Positions 26,301 to 33,940 are shown, counted from the stretch's first letter. The stretch is DNA of 64,000 bases from Brevundimonas sp. M20 (GCF_006547065.1 NZ_CP041243.1:2991001-3055000); one strand, 5' to 3'. Notes: generated from the letters alone by a model not told the origin. Numbers and translations are program-made.

Positions 26301-26442
26301 AGCTGGCGATGGCGCCGAACGAGTCGTTCGACGACGTAGCGCTCGTATCGTCAGCGGAGCCCAGCCCGCCCCCGAAATTCAGGTCTTCGGCGAACCGTCC
26401 CGATTGATCGCCGCCAAAGCGGTTGCTGAAACTGTCGAACAT
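20398..26442 (-). CDS. Serralysin-type M10 metalloprotease with RTX repeats, 2014 residues
   Basis: The N-terminal protease domain has the zinc site HEIGHAIGLSH (H233, E234, H237, H243) and the Met-turn VMSYF (about 268). Then follow dozens of GGxGxD nonapeptide repeats that bind calcium (for example LNGGAGNDT, INGGDGDDVITGG), interrupted near residues 660-790 by a PPC-like beta domain (YYAFTVNEGG, GTYYIQVGEY). There is no Sec signal; RTX proteins leave by type I secretion, whose genes are not in this window. The protein is 3-4 times longer than serralysin. Unusual points are three cysteines (C51, C53, C54, in VCGCC) in the propeptide region and a C-terminal segment with 16-residue tandem repeats (DK-x2-E-x-GPQ-x-LP). 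It may be an adhesin-like protease. Confidence 0.95.
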   Translation of the reverse strand: MFDSFSNRFGGDQSGRFAEDLNFGGGLGSADDTSATSSNDSFGAIASYQVCGCCARFHGVVSNGEGGLGAILNSDDRGGSGPNDKPSLTPGGAGEQITRSNTSWAAGLGQAATVTFAFRASVTTMPTDTTGFSQFSAQQISVAIQSLQAWSDVANITFTRVTDAGSQYSNNATILFGNYASGQDGAAAFAYLPGAMPGPTGANAVQGDVWINSSLSYNASPILYGYGTQTLLHEIGHAIGLSHPATYNASAGVSITYSANAIYFEDSRQYTVMSYFSERETGADFRLNGTGQTYYASAPLLDDIAAVQRLYGVNTTTRTGDTVYGFNSNAGQPWFSVTTAGSPLIFAVWDAGGIDTFDFSGYFQNQVIDLRQGAFSNVGGMVGNVSIAVGVTIENVIGGSGADTIRGNSADNIIRGGGGADVIDGGLGSDTVVFTGARADYTITWNGQVGTVTANGLPPVTITNVEFLQFSDQTIAAAPTGGLVVGGDLTNETINGSALGDTLGGLGGNDTINGLVGDDYLDGGSGNDNLNGGEGNDILIGGLGDDALNGGAGNDTADYSGAGASITVDLAQGLAGGGAGSDTLVSVENVTGTAYSDTITGDANANIIRGGGGVDTLNGGGGDDQLFAGAPGISGGAPDVVKDRFTANATQQTAVSLTGTFDLGARAGVANAGTVPHSTVVATTHGGLEYYAFTVNEGGAAIVIDIDNANFDSTLRLFNAEGAEVASNDDDASDGGAATDSRLTYTVTTPGTYYIQVGEYASGGGVGGFGTTAPAAGGTYTLHVSVPGQPVQPLIEAGGTLNGDAGNDVLTGGVGRDTLNGGADNDTLNGGLGDDVMNGGDGLDTVVYAGLRSSYTISTSNGVTTITGPEGTDTLTNVERLQFSNGLFDIAGNPVQASEPIEGTANADTLNGTSNDDVINGLAGDDVINGGLGNDTINGGDGIDTAVFSGTIAQSGVSTNGPTTTVTGPDGTDTLTNVEYLRFTDGTLIVGAGGGQLFTGTANADSLTGTAFNDEINAGAGDDTVNGAAGNDAINGGDGDDVITGGAGNDTINGGAGTDTAVFSGTIAQSTINQIPSGAWQVVGPDGTDILSQVEYLRFADGTLIVGAGGGQYFAGTANADTINGTAFNDQIEGGAGADVIDGAAGNDAINGGDGDDVITGGAGSDTINGGAGADTAAFAVGGVSYSVTSSGGTVTVTSSDGVDTLTNIERLRFAGVELAVSALGGITLIGANAGETLSGAATNDRLYGFGGNDTLNGADGDDVLAGGAGADVLNGGAGSDTADYSGATAGVTARIDTQSASNDGDGGADTFTSIENITGSAFNDLLVGDAGNNILSGGLGRDVIIGGAGDDTISGGGDVPNELYGGLGNDTYIVEHRSDSIVESAGEGYDTIRSSLFQINMAANIEELVYTGTGTFTGVGNAQNNVIRGGALRDTLIGGAGDDVLYGGAGAANELYGGVGDDTYMLDVADTVIENAGQGIDTVITATLTGYNLGANIENLTYTGTGNFTAGGNALDNVLTGGVGDDILRGRGGADTLIGGSGNDTADYSLAAGAVTARLDTNTASNDGDGGVDTFQSIENLTGSAFNDLLIGNGGANVLSGGAGRDVIIGGAGDDTISGGGDVPNELYGGTGNDTYIVEHRSDSIVELAGEGVDTVLTALFQVNLSANVENLTYTGTGTFTGVGNAGGNTIRGGAQRDVLLGLGGNDILIGGSGAANELYGGDGDDYYILQVADTVIEAAGAGNDTVDARILTYTLGANVENLIFGGTGNFTGTGNSLNNLIVGGAGDDVLRGGGGNDTLQGGLGNDTVVLAGTAGQYTITVEGAGYRVVDNTPGRDGSLLLSSIETLRFGDGSTQTLTSPIPGAPEAATVTGKDIHGDHFVLPALEDDLFVLPTLAGDKEAEAGPQTLPALAADKILEVGPQVLPGMAGEKVVEAGPQVQPVSHDDFLVSGGDEPLVLPGQPDEDVFGSDFVKLPTVSLWSDDPLVIQGPHGPQLLQAEHLPDGFSAHDPWA

Positions 26443-26573
26443 CCTGGGACCCCAGACCGGAATAGGAAAGCGGTCAACCTAACGCCGCGCGCTGAAACGA
26501 CAAGCGCCAGCGTGCGACGTTCTTTCAACTGACAGTGAGCAACGCCCCGACGCCAATCTCTGGTTGTGAGAAC

Positions 26574-26759
26574 TCAGCCGCCGCCCGTTCGGCCGGTCGC
26601 CTTTCCCGTCCCTTCGCAGACAGGACAGACCTCGCCGTCGGCCAGCGCGCCCGTCCCCGCGCACTCCGGACACAGCGTCGCATCCGGGTGCTGGAGCGAC
26701 GCCGGATCCACCGGATCGGTCGGCGTCAGGTCTCTATCGTCAATGTCGTGCGGGTTCAT
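26574..26759 (-). CDS. Small protein with DnaJ-like CxxCxGxG zinc motif
   Basis: The 61-residue protein has two CxxC pairs (C30-x2-C33 and C45-x2-C48), each followed by xGTG, which is the DnaJ cysteine-rich zinc-finger pattern in a minimal form. The N-terminus is acidic and probably disordered. It would bind one zinc. The role is unknown; similar small proteins accompany metabolic genes in related bacteria. I chose the ATG at 26759 ([11 protein letters not shown]) because the frame upstream is low-quality. It diverges from argB with 76 bases between the start codons. Confidence 0.75.
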   Translation of the reverse strand: MNPHDIDDRDLTPTDPVDPASLQHPDATLCPECAGTGALADGEVCPVCEGTGKATGRTGGG

Positions 26760-26835
26760 GGAAGAGCAAACGACGGCCCCGCCGTCCGGTTTCATGATGA
26801 CAGGGCGCGGCCTTGGCATTAGGGAGCCGCTCGTG

Positions 26836-27765
26836 ATGGACGAGATCGAACGGCAATCCGAGGAACGCGGCTGGGCCACGGCGAAGACGCTGGCCGAGGC
26901 CCTTCCGTATATTCAGGTCTATGACCGCGAGACCGTCGTCATCAAGTACGGCGGCCATGCCATGGGCGAGGTCGCCGTGGCCAAGCAGTTCGCCGCCGAT
27001 GTCGTGCTGCTGAAGCTGATGGGCGTGAACCCGGTCGTGGTGCACGGCGGCGGGCCGCAGATCAGCGCCATGCTGGACAAGGCCGGGGTGAAGTCGAACT
27101 TCGTCGACGGCCTGCGCGTGACAGACGCCGACACCATGGCGGTGGCCGAAATGGTCCTGTCCGGGGCGGTCAACAAGGAGATCGCCCACTGGATCACCGT
27201 GGCGGGCAAGGAAGCGGACGTTCGGGGCGTGGGCCTGTCGGGCAAGGACGCGGGCCTGCTGACGGTCGAGAAGACCCGTCGCACCAAGCGCGATCCCGAC
27301 AGCATGATCGAGCACGAGGTCGATCTGGGCTTCGTCGGCGACCCGACAAAGGTGGACGCCAAGCTGATCAAGGGGCTGATCGCCTCGGAGACCGACGACT
27401 GGGTGCCGGTCGTGGCTCCGATCGGCGTGGCCGCGGACGGGGCGACCTATAACGTCAACGCCGACACGGTCGCGGGCGCCCTGGCCGGTGAACTGAAGGC
27501 CAAGCGGATGCTGCTGCTGACCGACGTGCCGGGCGTGAAGGGCGCGGACGGCGAGATTATCCGGCAGATGTCGGTGGGCGAGGCCTCGCGGCTGATCGAG
27601 GACGGCGTCGCCACCGGCGGCATGATCCCCAAGCTGCAGACCGCCATGGCCGCGGTCCGGGCGGGCGTCGAGGCCGTGGTCATCCTGGACGGCCGCCGCC
27701 CCCATGCCATGCTGGTGGAGCTGTTCACCGAGTACGGGGCGGGCACCCTGGTGAAGGCGTCTTGA
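26836..27765 (+). CDS. argB: Acetylglutamate kinase
   Basis: The protein phosphorylates N-acetyl-L-glutamate in the second step of arginine synthesis. The 309 residues equal the family length. Visible motifs are [10 protein letters not shown] (phosphate binding, residues about 36-45), [10 protein letters not shown], and [11 protein letters not shown], with [13 protein letters not shown] for the substrate. I chose the ATG at 26836: AGGGAG (26821-26826) lies at 9 bases; a GTG directly before (26833) is an alternative. The frame is open far upstream, but that part lies opposite the zinc-motif gene and lacks family similarity. The stop overlaps the HAD gene, and dapD follows, so the three form one operon. 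argH is 12 kb away. Confidence 0.97.
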   Translation: MDEIERQSEERGWATAKTLAEALPYIQVYDRETVVIKYGGHAMGEVAVAKQFAADVVLLKLMGVNPVVVHGGGPQISAMLDKAGVKSNFVDGLRVTDADTMAVAEMVLSGAVNKEIAHWITVAGKEADVRGVGLSGKDAGLLTVEKTRRTKRDPDSMIEHEVDLGFVGDPTKVDAKLIKGLIASETDDWVPVVAPIGVAADGATYNVNADTVAGALAGELKAKRMLLLTDVPGVKGADGEIIRQMSVGEASRLIEDGVATGGMIPKLQTAMAAVRAGVEAVVILDGRRPHAMLVELFTEYGAGTLVKAS

Positions 27766-28424
27766 TCGACCTGTCGCACGTCAACACCTGGGTGTTCGAC
27801 ATGGATGACACCCTGTACCCGCGGGAGCAGGGGCTGATGCGGCTGGTCCAGGCCCGGATCAACGCCTACGTCGTCGAGGCCGTCGGCCTGAACCCCGAGG
27901 AGGCGGGCGTGCTGCAACGCCAGTTCCTTGACGAGCACGGCACGACCCTGGCCGGGCTGATGGCCAACTACACCATCGACGCCGAACACTTCCTGCACGA
28001 CGTCCACGACGTGCCCATGGACAGCCTTGAGCCCAATCCGGCGCTGGCCGCGCAGCTGCGCCGCCTGCCGGGCCGCAAGATCGTCTTCACCAACGGCGCG
28101 CGCGAGTACGCGGGCCGGGTGCTGGATCGGCTGGGCGTGGCCGACCGCTTCGACGGCCTGTTCGCCATCGAGGACGCCGACCTGACGCCCAAGCCGGCCC
28201 CCGCCACCTTCCGCAAGGTGATCGCACGCTTCGGCTTCGAGCCCCGGCTGGCGGCCTTCTTCGAGGATACGCCGAAGAACCTTGAGCCCGCCAAGGTGCT
28301 GGGCATGACCACCGTCCTGATCGGGGACGGCCATGGAAAGCCGCTCGGCGACCATATCGACCACATCGCCCCCGATCTGACAGACTTCCTGACCGACCTG
28401 ACCTTCAAGGACGCCGCCGCATGA
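27762..28424 (+). CDS. HAD-superfamily hydrolase, probable pyrimidine 5'-nucleotidase
   Basis: The 220-residue protein belongs to the HAD superfamily: motif I DMDDTLYP (nucleophile and acid Asp, residues 14 and 16), motif II FTNGA, the lysine in TPKPAP, and motif [11 protein letters not shown]. The long cap region between motif I and II matches the SDT1/YjjG-like nucleotidase group, which dephosphorylates pyrimidine mononucleotides. The start is TTG at 27762, overlapping the argB stop by four bases, and the stop overlaps the dapD start by four bases, so it is translationally coupled within the argB operon. The substrate has not been shown. Confidence 0.9.
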   Translation: MIDLSHVNTWVFDMDDTLYPREQGLMRLVQARINAYVVEAVGLNPEEAGVLQRQFLDEHGTTLAGLMANYTIDAEHFLHDVHDVPMDSLEPNPALAAQLRRLPGRKIVFTNGAREYAGRVLDRLGVADRFDGLFAIEDADLTPKPAPATFRKVIARFGFEPRLAAFFEDTPKNLEPAKVLGMTTVLIGDGHGKPLGDHIDHIAPDLTDFLTDLTFKDAAA

Positions 28425-29278
28425 CCGACCTGACCCATCTGGAAGCCGTCATCGAAGCTGCGTGGGACGACCGCGCCAACGTCTCGGCCTCGACCCACGG
28501 TGAAGTGCGCAACGCCGTCGAGCAGGCCCTGACCCTGCTGGACTCGGGACAGGCCCGCGTCGCCTCGCGCGGCGAGGACGGCGTCTGGACGACCCACCAG
28601 TGGCTGAAGAAGGCGGTGCTGCTGTCGTTCCGCCTGAACGACAACCAGATCATGCGCGCCGGCGACCGTGGCCCGACCAGCCATGCGCCGGGCGTCGGCC
28701 CCTTCTGGGACAAGGTGCCCAACAAGTTCGGCGACTGGACCGCCAGCGACTATCAGGACGCCGGCTTCCGCTCGGTGCCCGGCGCCATCGCCCGCCGGGG
28801 CGCCTACATCGCGAAGAACGTGATCCTGATGCCGTCATTCGTGAACATCGGCGCCTATGTCGATGAAGGCTCGATGGTCGACGCCTGGGCCACGGTCGGA
28901 TCGTGCGCCCAGATCGGCAAGAACGTGCACCTGTCGGGCGGCGCGGGCATCGGCGGGGTGCTGGAGCCCCTGCAGGCCAATCCGACCATCATCGAGGACG
29001 GCTGCTTCATCGGCGCCCGCGCCGAGGTGGCCGAGGGCGTCATCGTCCGCGAGGGCGCGGTTCTGGCCATGGGCGTCTACCTGTCGGGTTCGACCAAGAT
29101 CGTGGACCGCGAGACCGGCGAGATCTTCCGCGGCGAGGTCCCGGCGTACAGCGTCGTGGTGCCGGGCAGCCTGCCGGACCCGAAGGGCGGGCCGAGCCTG
29201 TACTGCGCCGTCATCGTCAAGCGCGTGGACGCCCAGACCCGCGCCAAGACCGGCGTGAACGAGCTGCTGCGCGACTGA
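28421..29278 (+). CDS. dapD: 2,3,4,5-Tetrahydropyridine-2,6-dicarboxylate N-succinyltransferase
   Basis: The 285-residue protein transfers succinyl from succinyl-CoA to tetrahydrodipicolinate in the lysine/diaminopimelate pathway. The left-handed beta helix of hexapeptide repeats runs from about residue 105 to 220 ([37 protein letters not shown], in overlapping pieces). The N-terminal helical domain and the C-terminal [12 protein letters not shown] complete a normal length. It is the last gene of the argB-HAD-dapD operon and is followed by an A+T-rich double hairpin. lysA, the last enzyme of the same pathway, lies at 41.4 kb. Confidence 0.97.
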   Translation: MTDLTHLEAVIEAAWDDRANVSASTHGEVRNAVEQALTLLDSGQARVASRGEDGVWTTHQWLKKAVLLSFRLNDNQIMRAGDRGPTSHAPGVGPFWDKVPNKFGDWTASDYQDAGFRSVPGAIARRGAYIAKNVILMPSFVNIGAYVDEGSMVDAWATVGSCAQIGKNVHLSGGAGIGGVLEPLQANPTIIEDGCFIGARAEVAEGVIVREGAVLAMGVYLSGSTKIVDRETGEIFRGEVPAYSVVVPGSLPDPKGGPSLYCAVIVKRVDAQTRAKTGVNELLRD

Positions 29279-29282
29279 ACGC

Positions 29283-29316
29283 CACTCAATATTTTTTTGA
29301 GTGCACTTTAGTGCAC
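29283..29316 (+). terminator. Double hairpin after dapD
   Basis: CACTCAA (29283-29289) pairs with TTGAGTG (29297-29303) around a T-rich loop, and GTGCAC-TTTA-GTGCAC (29301-29316) forms a second, overlapping hairpin followed by ATTTTC. The two are mutually exclusive at their overlap. Confidence 0.65.
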
Positions 29317-29425
29317 ATTTTCTGGCGCAGGTTTCGGGGCGGCTTCGGCTGTCAAAGACCAGAGCCGCACAGCCTAGCAGGCCGATGCGTCAAAAATGGA
29401 CGCACCGGCCGGAGGCGTTTGCGTT

Positions 29426-30652
29426 TTATTGCGCCGACAGGCGGACCAGCTTGCCGTTCGCCTCGTCGGTGATGGCCCAGACGGCGCCGTCGGGGCCGAC
29501 GGCCACGTCACGGACACGCTCGCCCAGATCGGTCAGCAAATATTCCTCGCCGACCACGCGGTTGTTCTGAAGCACGAGGCGCGAGATGCGCTTCTCCTTC
29601 AGCCCCGCCACCAGCAGGTTGCCGCGCCAGCCCGGGAACATGGCGCCGTCATAGTAGGCCATGCCGCCCGGCGCGATGACCGGGTCCCAGTAATAGACCG
29701 GCTGCTCCAGACCCTCACGGGCGGTGACGCCCTCATTGATGGCGCCGCCCGCATACTCGACGCCATAGGCGATGATCGGCCAGCCGTAGTTCACCCCCGC
29801 GCGGTCGAGGTTCAGCTCATCGCCGCCGCGCGTGCCGTGCTCGATGGTCCAGACGTCGCCGGTCGGGGTGATGGCGATGCCCTGGACGTTGCGGTGACCC
29901 AGCGACCAGATTTCGGGCAGGGCGCCCTGACGACCGACATAGGGGTTGTCGGACGGGACCGAGCCGTCGGCGTTGATGCGGATGGTCTTGCCCATGTGCG
30001 AGGCCAGATCCTGGGCCTGCGGACGCATGGGGCGGTCGGAGCGCTCGCCCAGGGTGATGAACAGCTTGCCGTCCGGGGCGAAAGCCAGCGACGAGCCGAA
30101 ATGCTTGTCGCCGTCATAGACCGGCAGGGCGCGGAAGATGACCTGCACGTTCTCCAGACGTGTCCCGTCGTCCGACAGGCGGGCGCGGGCGACGGAGGTG
30201 GCGTTGCCGCCTTCGCGGGGCTCGGCGTAGCTCCAGTAGATCAGGCGATCCTGGGCGAAGGTCGGGCCGACGATGACGTCCAGCAGACCGCCCTGCCCGC
30301 GCGCCGAGACAGCCGGAAGACCCGCCACGGGTTCGCTGACCCGGCCGTCAGCGGTGACGATGCGCAGACGGCCCGGCTTTTCCGTCACCAGCCAGCGGCC
30401 GTCCGGCAGCAGGGCGAGGCCCCACGGGTTCTGCAGGCCCGAGGCCACGACCGTGTGCGTCAGGGCCGCCTCGGTGCGGACGGCGGGGGCGCGGGTCTGG
30501 TCACCAGTCGCCGGCTGCTGGGACGGGTTGTTAGCGGGACGGGTTTCCAGCGATGCGCCGGACCGGGCGGCGGGGGCGTCCTGCCCCGTGGCCCCGCAGG
30601 CGCCGGCCATGGCGAGGGCGGAAACAGTGACGGCGAGGGCGATCAGGCGCAT
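29426..30652 (-). CDS. PQQ-dependent aldose sugar dehydrogenase (soluble GdhB/Asd type), lipoprotein
   Basis: The 408-residue protein is a six-bladed beta-propeller of the glucose/sorbosone dehydrogenase family. A signal peptide with lipobox AGAC (about residues 16-19) and a Ala/Pro/Thr-rich linker precede the propeller, which begins at VVASGLQNPWGLALLPDGRWLVTE (in pieces). The catalytic histidine is in HFGSSLAF; EHGTRGGDELN and the following NYGWP are PQQ/Ca contacts. It oxidises aldoses at the periplasmic side using PQQ; no pqq synthesis genes are in the window. It is a single gene; nothing else is transcribed with it. Confidence 0.92.
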   Translation of the reverse strand: MRLIALAVTVSALAMAGACGATGQDAPAARSGASLETRPANNPSQQPATGDQTRAPAVRTEAALTHTVVASGLQNPWGLALLPDGRWLVTEKPGRLRIVTADGRVSEPVAGLPAVSARGQGGLLDVIVGPTFAQDRLIYWSYAEPREGGNATSVARARLSDDGTRLENVQVIFRALPVYDGDKHFGSSLAFAPDGKLFITLGERSDRPMRPQAQDLASHMGKTIRINADGSVPSDNPYVGRQGALPEIWSLGHRNVQGIAITPTGDVWTIEHGTRGGDELNLDRAGVNYGWPIIAYGVEYAGGAINEGVTAREGLEQPVYYWDPVIAPGGMAYYDGAMFPGWRGNLLVAGLKEKRISRLVLQNNRVVGEEYLLTDLGERVRDVAVGPDGAVWAITDEANGKLVRLSAQ

Positions 30653-30851
30653 GGTCAGACTCCGGCGAAAACGGTTCGCCGCGAAACGGCGCAGCTCTCG
30701 TTACAGTTCCCCGAAACGGCCGTCACGGGGATGCGGCGGATCGCCCCGACGCCTCTGTGTTTCGAAGCGACTTGATCCCGCCCCGTCTCGCCTCTATAGG
30801 CACGCCTCTTCCGGCGGTCAGACCAGTTCCCGCCGGGACTCGAGAAATCGG

Positions 30852-30928
30852 GGCTGGGTAGCTCAGCTGGTTAGAGCGGTGGATTCATAACCCACAGGTC
30901 GGCGGTTCGAGCCCGCCTCCAGCCACCA
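30852..30928 (+). tRNA. tRNA-Met (CAT anticodon, elongator type)
   Basis: The 77 bases fold as a cloverleaf: acceptor GGCTGGG with TCCAGCC (closing G-T pair), D arm AGCTCAGCTGGTTAGAGC, anticodon loop TTCATAA with CAT at positions 34-36, T arm GGCGG-TTCGAGC-CCGCC, and an encoded 3' CCA. An A-C mismatch closes the anticodon stem next to the loop. The G1-C72 pair rules out an initiator; tRNA-Ile with lysidine-modified CAT is a less likely alternative. Confidence 0.92.
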
Positions 30929-31124
30929 CTTTTTCTTCGGCAATAGAGGCGGAAGGCCTCCATCCGCCAACCCGCTGAGGCAAGACACGCGTAACATATG
31001 GCGGACGAGCGGCAGGCGCTCGCAGCGTGTGTCGCACGCCAGCTTGACTATACAGCTTGACGCAGACGCGCGTCGCACCTCAAGTTGCAATCGAGCCTTT
31101 CCGGCTCGCTTACAGGAGGACTAC

Positions 31125-31376
31125 ATGCTGAAGACCGCCATGATCTCCGCCACCGCCTTGCTGCTCTCGAGCATCGCAGTTCCGGCCAATACGGCCACAC
31201 CCAACCGAATCGACAACCTCACACGCACCGCTGTGACGAATGACTATGAGGCCTGCATGCTGAATGCGGGTTGTGTGTTCGTATCGCCGAGCGAAACCTC
31301 ACCCGGGTTCTGGGAATGTCCCAACCCCCGACTCGCCATGAACTGCTACGAACCCGCCGACCCGGGCGTTCCCTGA
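31125..31376 (+). CDS. Small secreted cysteine-containing protein
   Basis: I do not recognise this 83-residue protein. A signal peptide (MLKTAMISATALLLSSIAVPA, in part) is followed by a short mature part with four cysteines (EACMLNAGCVF, WECPNP, MNCYEP) that could form two disulfides in the periplasm. The ATG at 31125 is well supported by AGGAGG (31114-31119) at 5 bases. Base composition is less G+C-rich than in its neighbours, and it lies about 200 bases after a tRNA gene, which would fit acquired DNA, although no integrase or attachment repeat is visible. A strong hairpin follows. Confidence 0.7.
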   Translation: MLKTAMISATALLLSSIAVPANTATPNRIDNLTRTAVTNDYEACMLNAGCVFVSPSETSPGFWECPNPRLAMNCYEPADPGVP

Positions 31377-31382
31377 CCGATT

Positions 31383-31410
31383 GGCGGCGGCTCCTGACGG
31401 AGCCGCCGCC
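31383..31410 (+). terminator. Hairpin after the small secreted protein gene
   Basis: A perfect 12 bp stem (GGCGGCGGCTCC at 31383-31394, GGAGCCGCCGCC at 31399-31410) with loop TGAC lies 6 bases after the stop codon. There is no T tract. Confidence 0.6.
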
Positions 31411-31438
31411 GACGTGTGCCTCGGGCCCCATTTCCCGG

Positions 31439-31999
31439 TCAGGCCGCGTCGTGTCGGCCTTCGGCGAATTCCTCGACCATTTTGGCGCAGAAGGCCGGAA
31501 GGTCGTCGGGATTGCGGGACGTGACGAGGCCGTTATCCACGACCACCTCCTGATCGACCCATTCGGCGCCGGCGTTTTCGAGATCGGCCTGAAGCGAGGG
31601 CCAGGACGTCATCTTGCGCCCGCTGACGGCCCCGGCGTTGATGAGCGTCCACGGGCCGTGACAGATGGCGGCGACCGGCTTGCCCGCATCGGTGAAGGCC
31701 TTGATGAAGCGGATCGCGCTGTCTTCCAGACGCAGCGCGTCGGGATTGATGACGCCGCCCGGCAGGACCAGACCAGCGTAGTCGCCCGCGCTGGCGTTTT
31801 CGAGGGTGCGATCCACCGAAACCGTGTCGCCCTTGTCATGATGCTCGAAGCCCTGGATTTCGCCGGCCTTGGGCGAAACGATCTCGACCGTGGCGCCGGC
31901 CGCCTTCAGGGCCTCCACCGGTTTGGTCAGTTCGACCTGTTCGAAGCCGTCGGTGGCGAGGACGGCGATGGTCTTTCCGGCGAGAGTGTTCGAAGCCAT
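31439..31999 (-). CDS. DJ-1/PfpI family protein
   Basis: The 186-residue protein is a PfpI-type member of the class I glutamine amidotransferase-like superfamily. The nucleophile cysteine lies in AAICHGPWTLINAG with the adjacent histidine, and LVLPGGVINPD and the N-terminal IAVLATDGFEQVELTKP complete the fold. Members act as deglycases, chaperones or hydrolases in stress responses; the substrate here is unknown. I chose the ATG at 31999, because the frame is open for another kilobase upstream but that part is opposite other genes and has no family match. It ends close to the hairpin at 31383-31410. Confidence 0.92.
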   Translation of the reverse strand: MASNTLAGKTIAVLATDGFEQVELTKPVEALKAAGATVEIVSPKAGEIQGFEHHDKGDTVSVDRTLENASAGDYAGLVLPGGVINPDALRLEDSAIRFIKAFTDAGKPVAAICHGPWTLINAGAVSGRKMTSWPSLQADLENAGAEWVDQEVVVDNGLVTSRNPDDLPAFCAKMVEEFAEGRHDAA

Positions 32000-32189
32000 G
32001 AGGCGTCTCCTGTAATCGGGAACAGGTGCGCCAACCGCGCCCGCCGCAGCCGGTTCCGTATCCTGACCGGATTGGCGGCCATCGGGCTCGAGCGGACGTG
32101 AGATGCTACTCCCCCTTGACCCCCGCGGCGCCGCTCCCAAATCGCTCGCCCGAAGGACGAGGGGTCCTTCGAAACGCGAGAGGGAGATC

Positions 32190-32459
32190 ATGCAGAAGGT
32201 CATCGTTGAACCCGTGGACGGGGGTTGGACGGTGAATGTCGAGGACATCGACAACCCCATGATGTTCGCCAGCGGGCGGGCGGCGGAGGACGCCGCGCGG
32301 GAACTGGCCCTGAAGCTGGCCAAGGGCGGGATTGATGTGGAGCTTGAGTTGCGGCTGCGCGGCGGCGAGCGGGCGGCCCGGTTCGTGGTTCTGGCGCCCG
32401 TGGAGCACGAGGATCGGCCGCTGATGCTGAATACCGGTCGGCAAGCGGCGATGGCGTGA
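32190..32459 (+). CDS. Conserved small hypothetical protein (DUF2188-like)
   Basis: The 89-residue protein has the pattern MQKVIVEPVDGGWTVNVE, then a helix with RAAEDAARELALKLAKGG and a basic strand ERAARFVVLAP. This alpha/beta layout resembles DUF2188-type small proteins, but the match is by eye only. The ATG at 32190 follows AGGGAG at a suitable distance. The stop lies 83 bases before the start of the MipA-like gene, so both may be one transcript. The function is unknown. Confidence 0.65.
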   Translation: MQKVIVEPVDGGWTVNVEDIDNPMMFASGRAAEDAARELALKLAKGGIDVELELRLRGGERAARFVVLAPVEHEDRPLMLNTGRQAAMA

Positions 32460-32542
32460 TGCCGCATCGGCAACCGGCGAGCATCCAGGCGTTGTTTCCG
32501 GACGTATTCCTGTGTCTCCGACATGATCAAAGGACCGCCGCG

Positions 32543-33328
32543 ATGCTCCGCCCTCTCAGCCTGACGGTCGCCGCATTGGCGCTGACCGCCCTCGCGACCG
32601 AAGCCGCCGCGCAGTCCCAGCCCTTTGAACGGGCGGGGCCTCGCCAAGACTGGACCGTGGATGTCGGTGTCGGTGCGATCTACAGCCGGGACGCCGGGGG
32701 CGACACGGGCGGTCAGGGGAACGTCATCCCCTACATCGCCGCGAACTGGCGCGACCGGCTGTATTTCAGCCCGTTCGAGGGGCTGGGCTGGAACGTCGTC
32801 TATACGGAGACCTTCCGCGCCGGTGTTCAGCTGCGCCCTCGTTTCAGCCCGGAGGATATCGAGGGATTGACGCTGGACCGGCCGGACTTCGGCGCCGACG
32901 CCGCCGTCTACGCCTACCAGCGCCTGCCGGGGAATATTGTGGTGGGCGGGCGCATCAGCCGGGATGTGAGCGGGGTCAGCGACGGGACCGAGTATCAGGC
33001 CTCGATCGCGCATCAACGCCGGACGCCGGTGGGGGTCCTGAACGCCAGCGCCTATGTGCAGGGCGGCGATCAGAAGCTGGCGGACGCCTATTACGGCGTT
33101 TCGTCCGCCGAGGCCCTGACCAACGCCATTTCCGCCTACCGGCCTGACGGAGGCCTTCAGGCCGCCGGGACGACCCTGCTGCTGGTCTCGCCCGTGAGCC
33201 GGGACTGGGCCGTCGGGGGTCTGGTGAACTATGAGCGCCGACTGGGCGACATCGCCGACAGTCCGCTGTCGCGAAACGACGACTCCTGGCGGGTGGGGAT
33301 GTTCGTGTCCCGACGGTTCGGCGGATAG
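32543..33328 (+). CDS. MipA/OmpV-family outer membrane protein
   Basis: The 261-residue protein has a signal peptide (MLRPLSLTVAALALTALA, cleavage near EAAAQ-SQPF) and a beta-barrel pattern of alternating hydrophobic residues ending in RVGMFVSRRFGG with a C-terminal aromatic-type strand. The MipA/OmpV family includes scaffolding proteins for murein synthesis. The motifs GLGWNVVYTETFRAGVQLRPRFS and RLPGNIVVGGRI are shared almost word for word with the gene at 48029, so the two are paralogues. I chose the ATG at 32543 because it gives a proper signal peptide; the frame upstream is open to 32456. It follows the DUF2188-like gene on the same strand. Confidence 0.85.
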   Translation: MLRPLSLTVAALALTALATEAAAQSQPFERAGPRQDWTVDVGVGAIYSRDAGGDTGGQGNVIPYIAANWRDRLYFSPFEGLGWNVVYTETFRAGVQLRPRFSPEDIEGLTLDRPDFGADAAVYAYQRLPGNIVVGGRISRDVSGVSDGTEYQASIAHQRRTPVGVLNASAYVQGGDQKLADAYYGVSSAEALTNAISAYRPDGGLQAAGTTLLLVSPVSRDWAVGGLVNYERRLGDIADSPLSRNDDSWRVGMFVSRRFGG

Positions 33329-33429
33329 GAAGCGGCGGGTTGCGGCCGCACCATGCCGCCCAAGCCCCTCCTGCTTGACGGGACAAGCTTCCGTCCCTCA
33401 GATGCCTCAAAGGGATCAGGGGGATTTCA

Positions 33430-33927
33430 ATGACTTATCGCGCCCTCGCGCTGGCCGCCGCGCTGCTCGTCTCAGGATGCGGAGGCGCTGATACAACATC
33501 GCCGGACGCCGTTCTGGCGATGCTGGAGCAGGGCGATCGGGGGGGCTGCAAGGCCGCCCTGCCGCTTGTGGCGGAAGAGGTTCGGCGGATTGATCATGAG
33601 TTCGGCTGGGAGTGGGTCGCCGACGAGCTGAACCAGCGGACCGCCGTCACCGGTCGGGACGCAGAGTTCGTCTCATTCGATCCTCAGAACAGATCCATGC
33701 GCTGCGAAGCCTGGTTCGACATCGACTGGATCGACGGCACGGCGCAAGGCGCCAAGCCTGAGCCGGGCGCGGACGGCTATTATCTGGTCCAGAAGGACGG
33801 CGGCTTTGTGATCCGCCTGACCGCTCCGGAAAGCGGGGCGGAATGGAGCCGCCCGCAAGCCAGGGCCCGCTATGCGGCCATGAGAGATCATCTGATCGCC
33901 GAACGCCTGCAGGCGCCGGGGACATAG
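33430..33927 (+). CDS. Lipoprotein of unknown function
   Basis: The 165-residue protein begins with a lipobox signal peptide (LLVSGC, cysteine at residue 17). The mature part has no domain I recognise; it contains two further cysteines (GGCKAALP and MRCEAWF) that could form a disulfide and a terminal helix with REH-type charges. It probably sits in the outer membrane or periplasm. The gene begins 101 bases after the MipA-like gene and ends 13 bases before the stop of the methyltransferase gene on the other strand. Confidence 0.8.
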   Translation: MTYRALALAAALLVSGCGGADTTSPDAVLAMLEQGDRGGCKAALPLVAEEVRRIDHEFGWEWVADELNQRTAVTGRDAEFVSFDPQNRSMRCEAWFDIDWIDGTAQGAKPEPGADGYYLVQKDGGFVIRLTAPESGAEWSRPQARARYAAMRDHLIAERLQAPGT

Positions 33928-33940
33928 ACGACCCGAAGGT

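Noticed and set aside
26566..26835. Extended N-terminus of ArgB (90 extra residues)
   Set aside because: The upstream part lies opposite the zinc-motif gene and is Pro/Ser-rich; ATG 26836 with AGGGAG before it matches the family start.
30852..31410. Genomic island at the tRNA gene
   Set aside because: The neighbouring small secreted-protein gene looks less G+C-rich, but no repeat of the tRNA 3' end and no integrase are present within reach.
32000..33016. Long N-terminal extension of the DJ-1/PfpI frame
   Set aside because: The frame stays open for a kilobase upstream of 31999 but overlaps two plus-strand genes and has no similarity to the family; ATG 31999 begins the domain directly.
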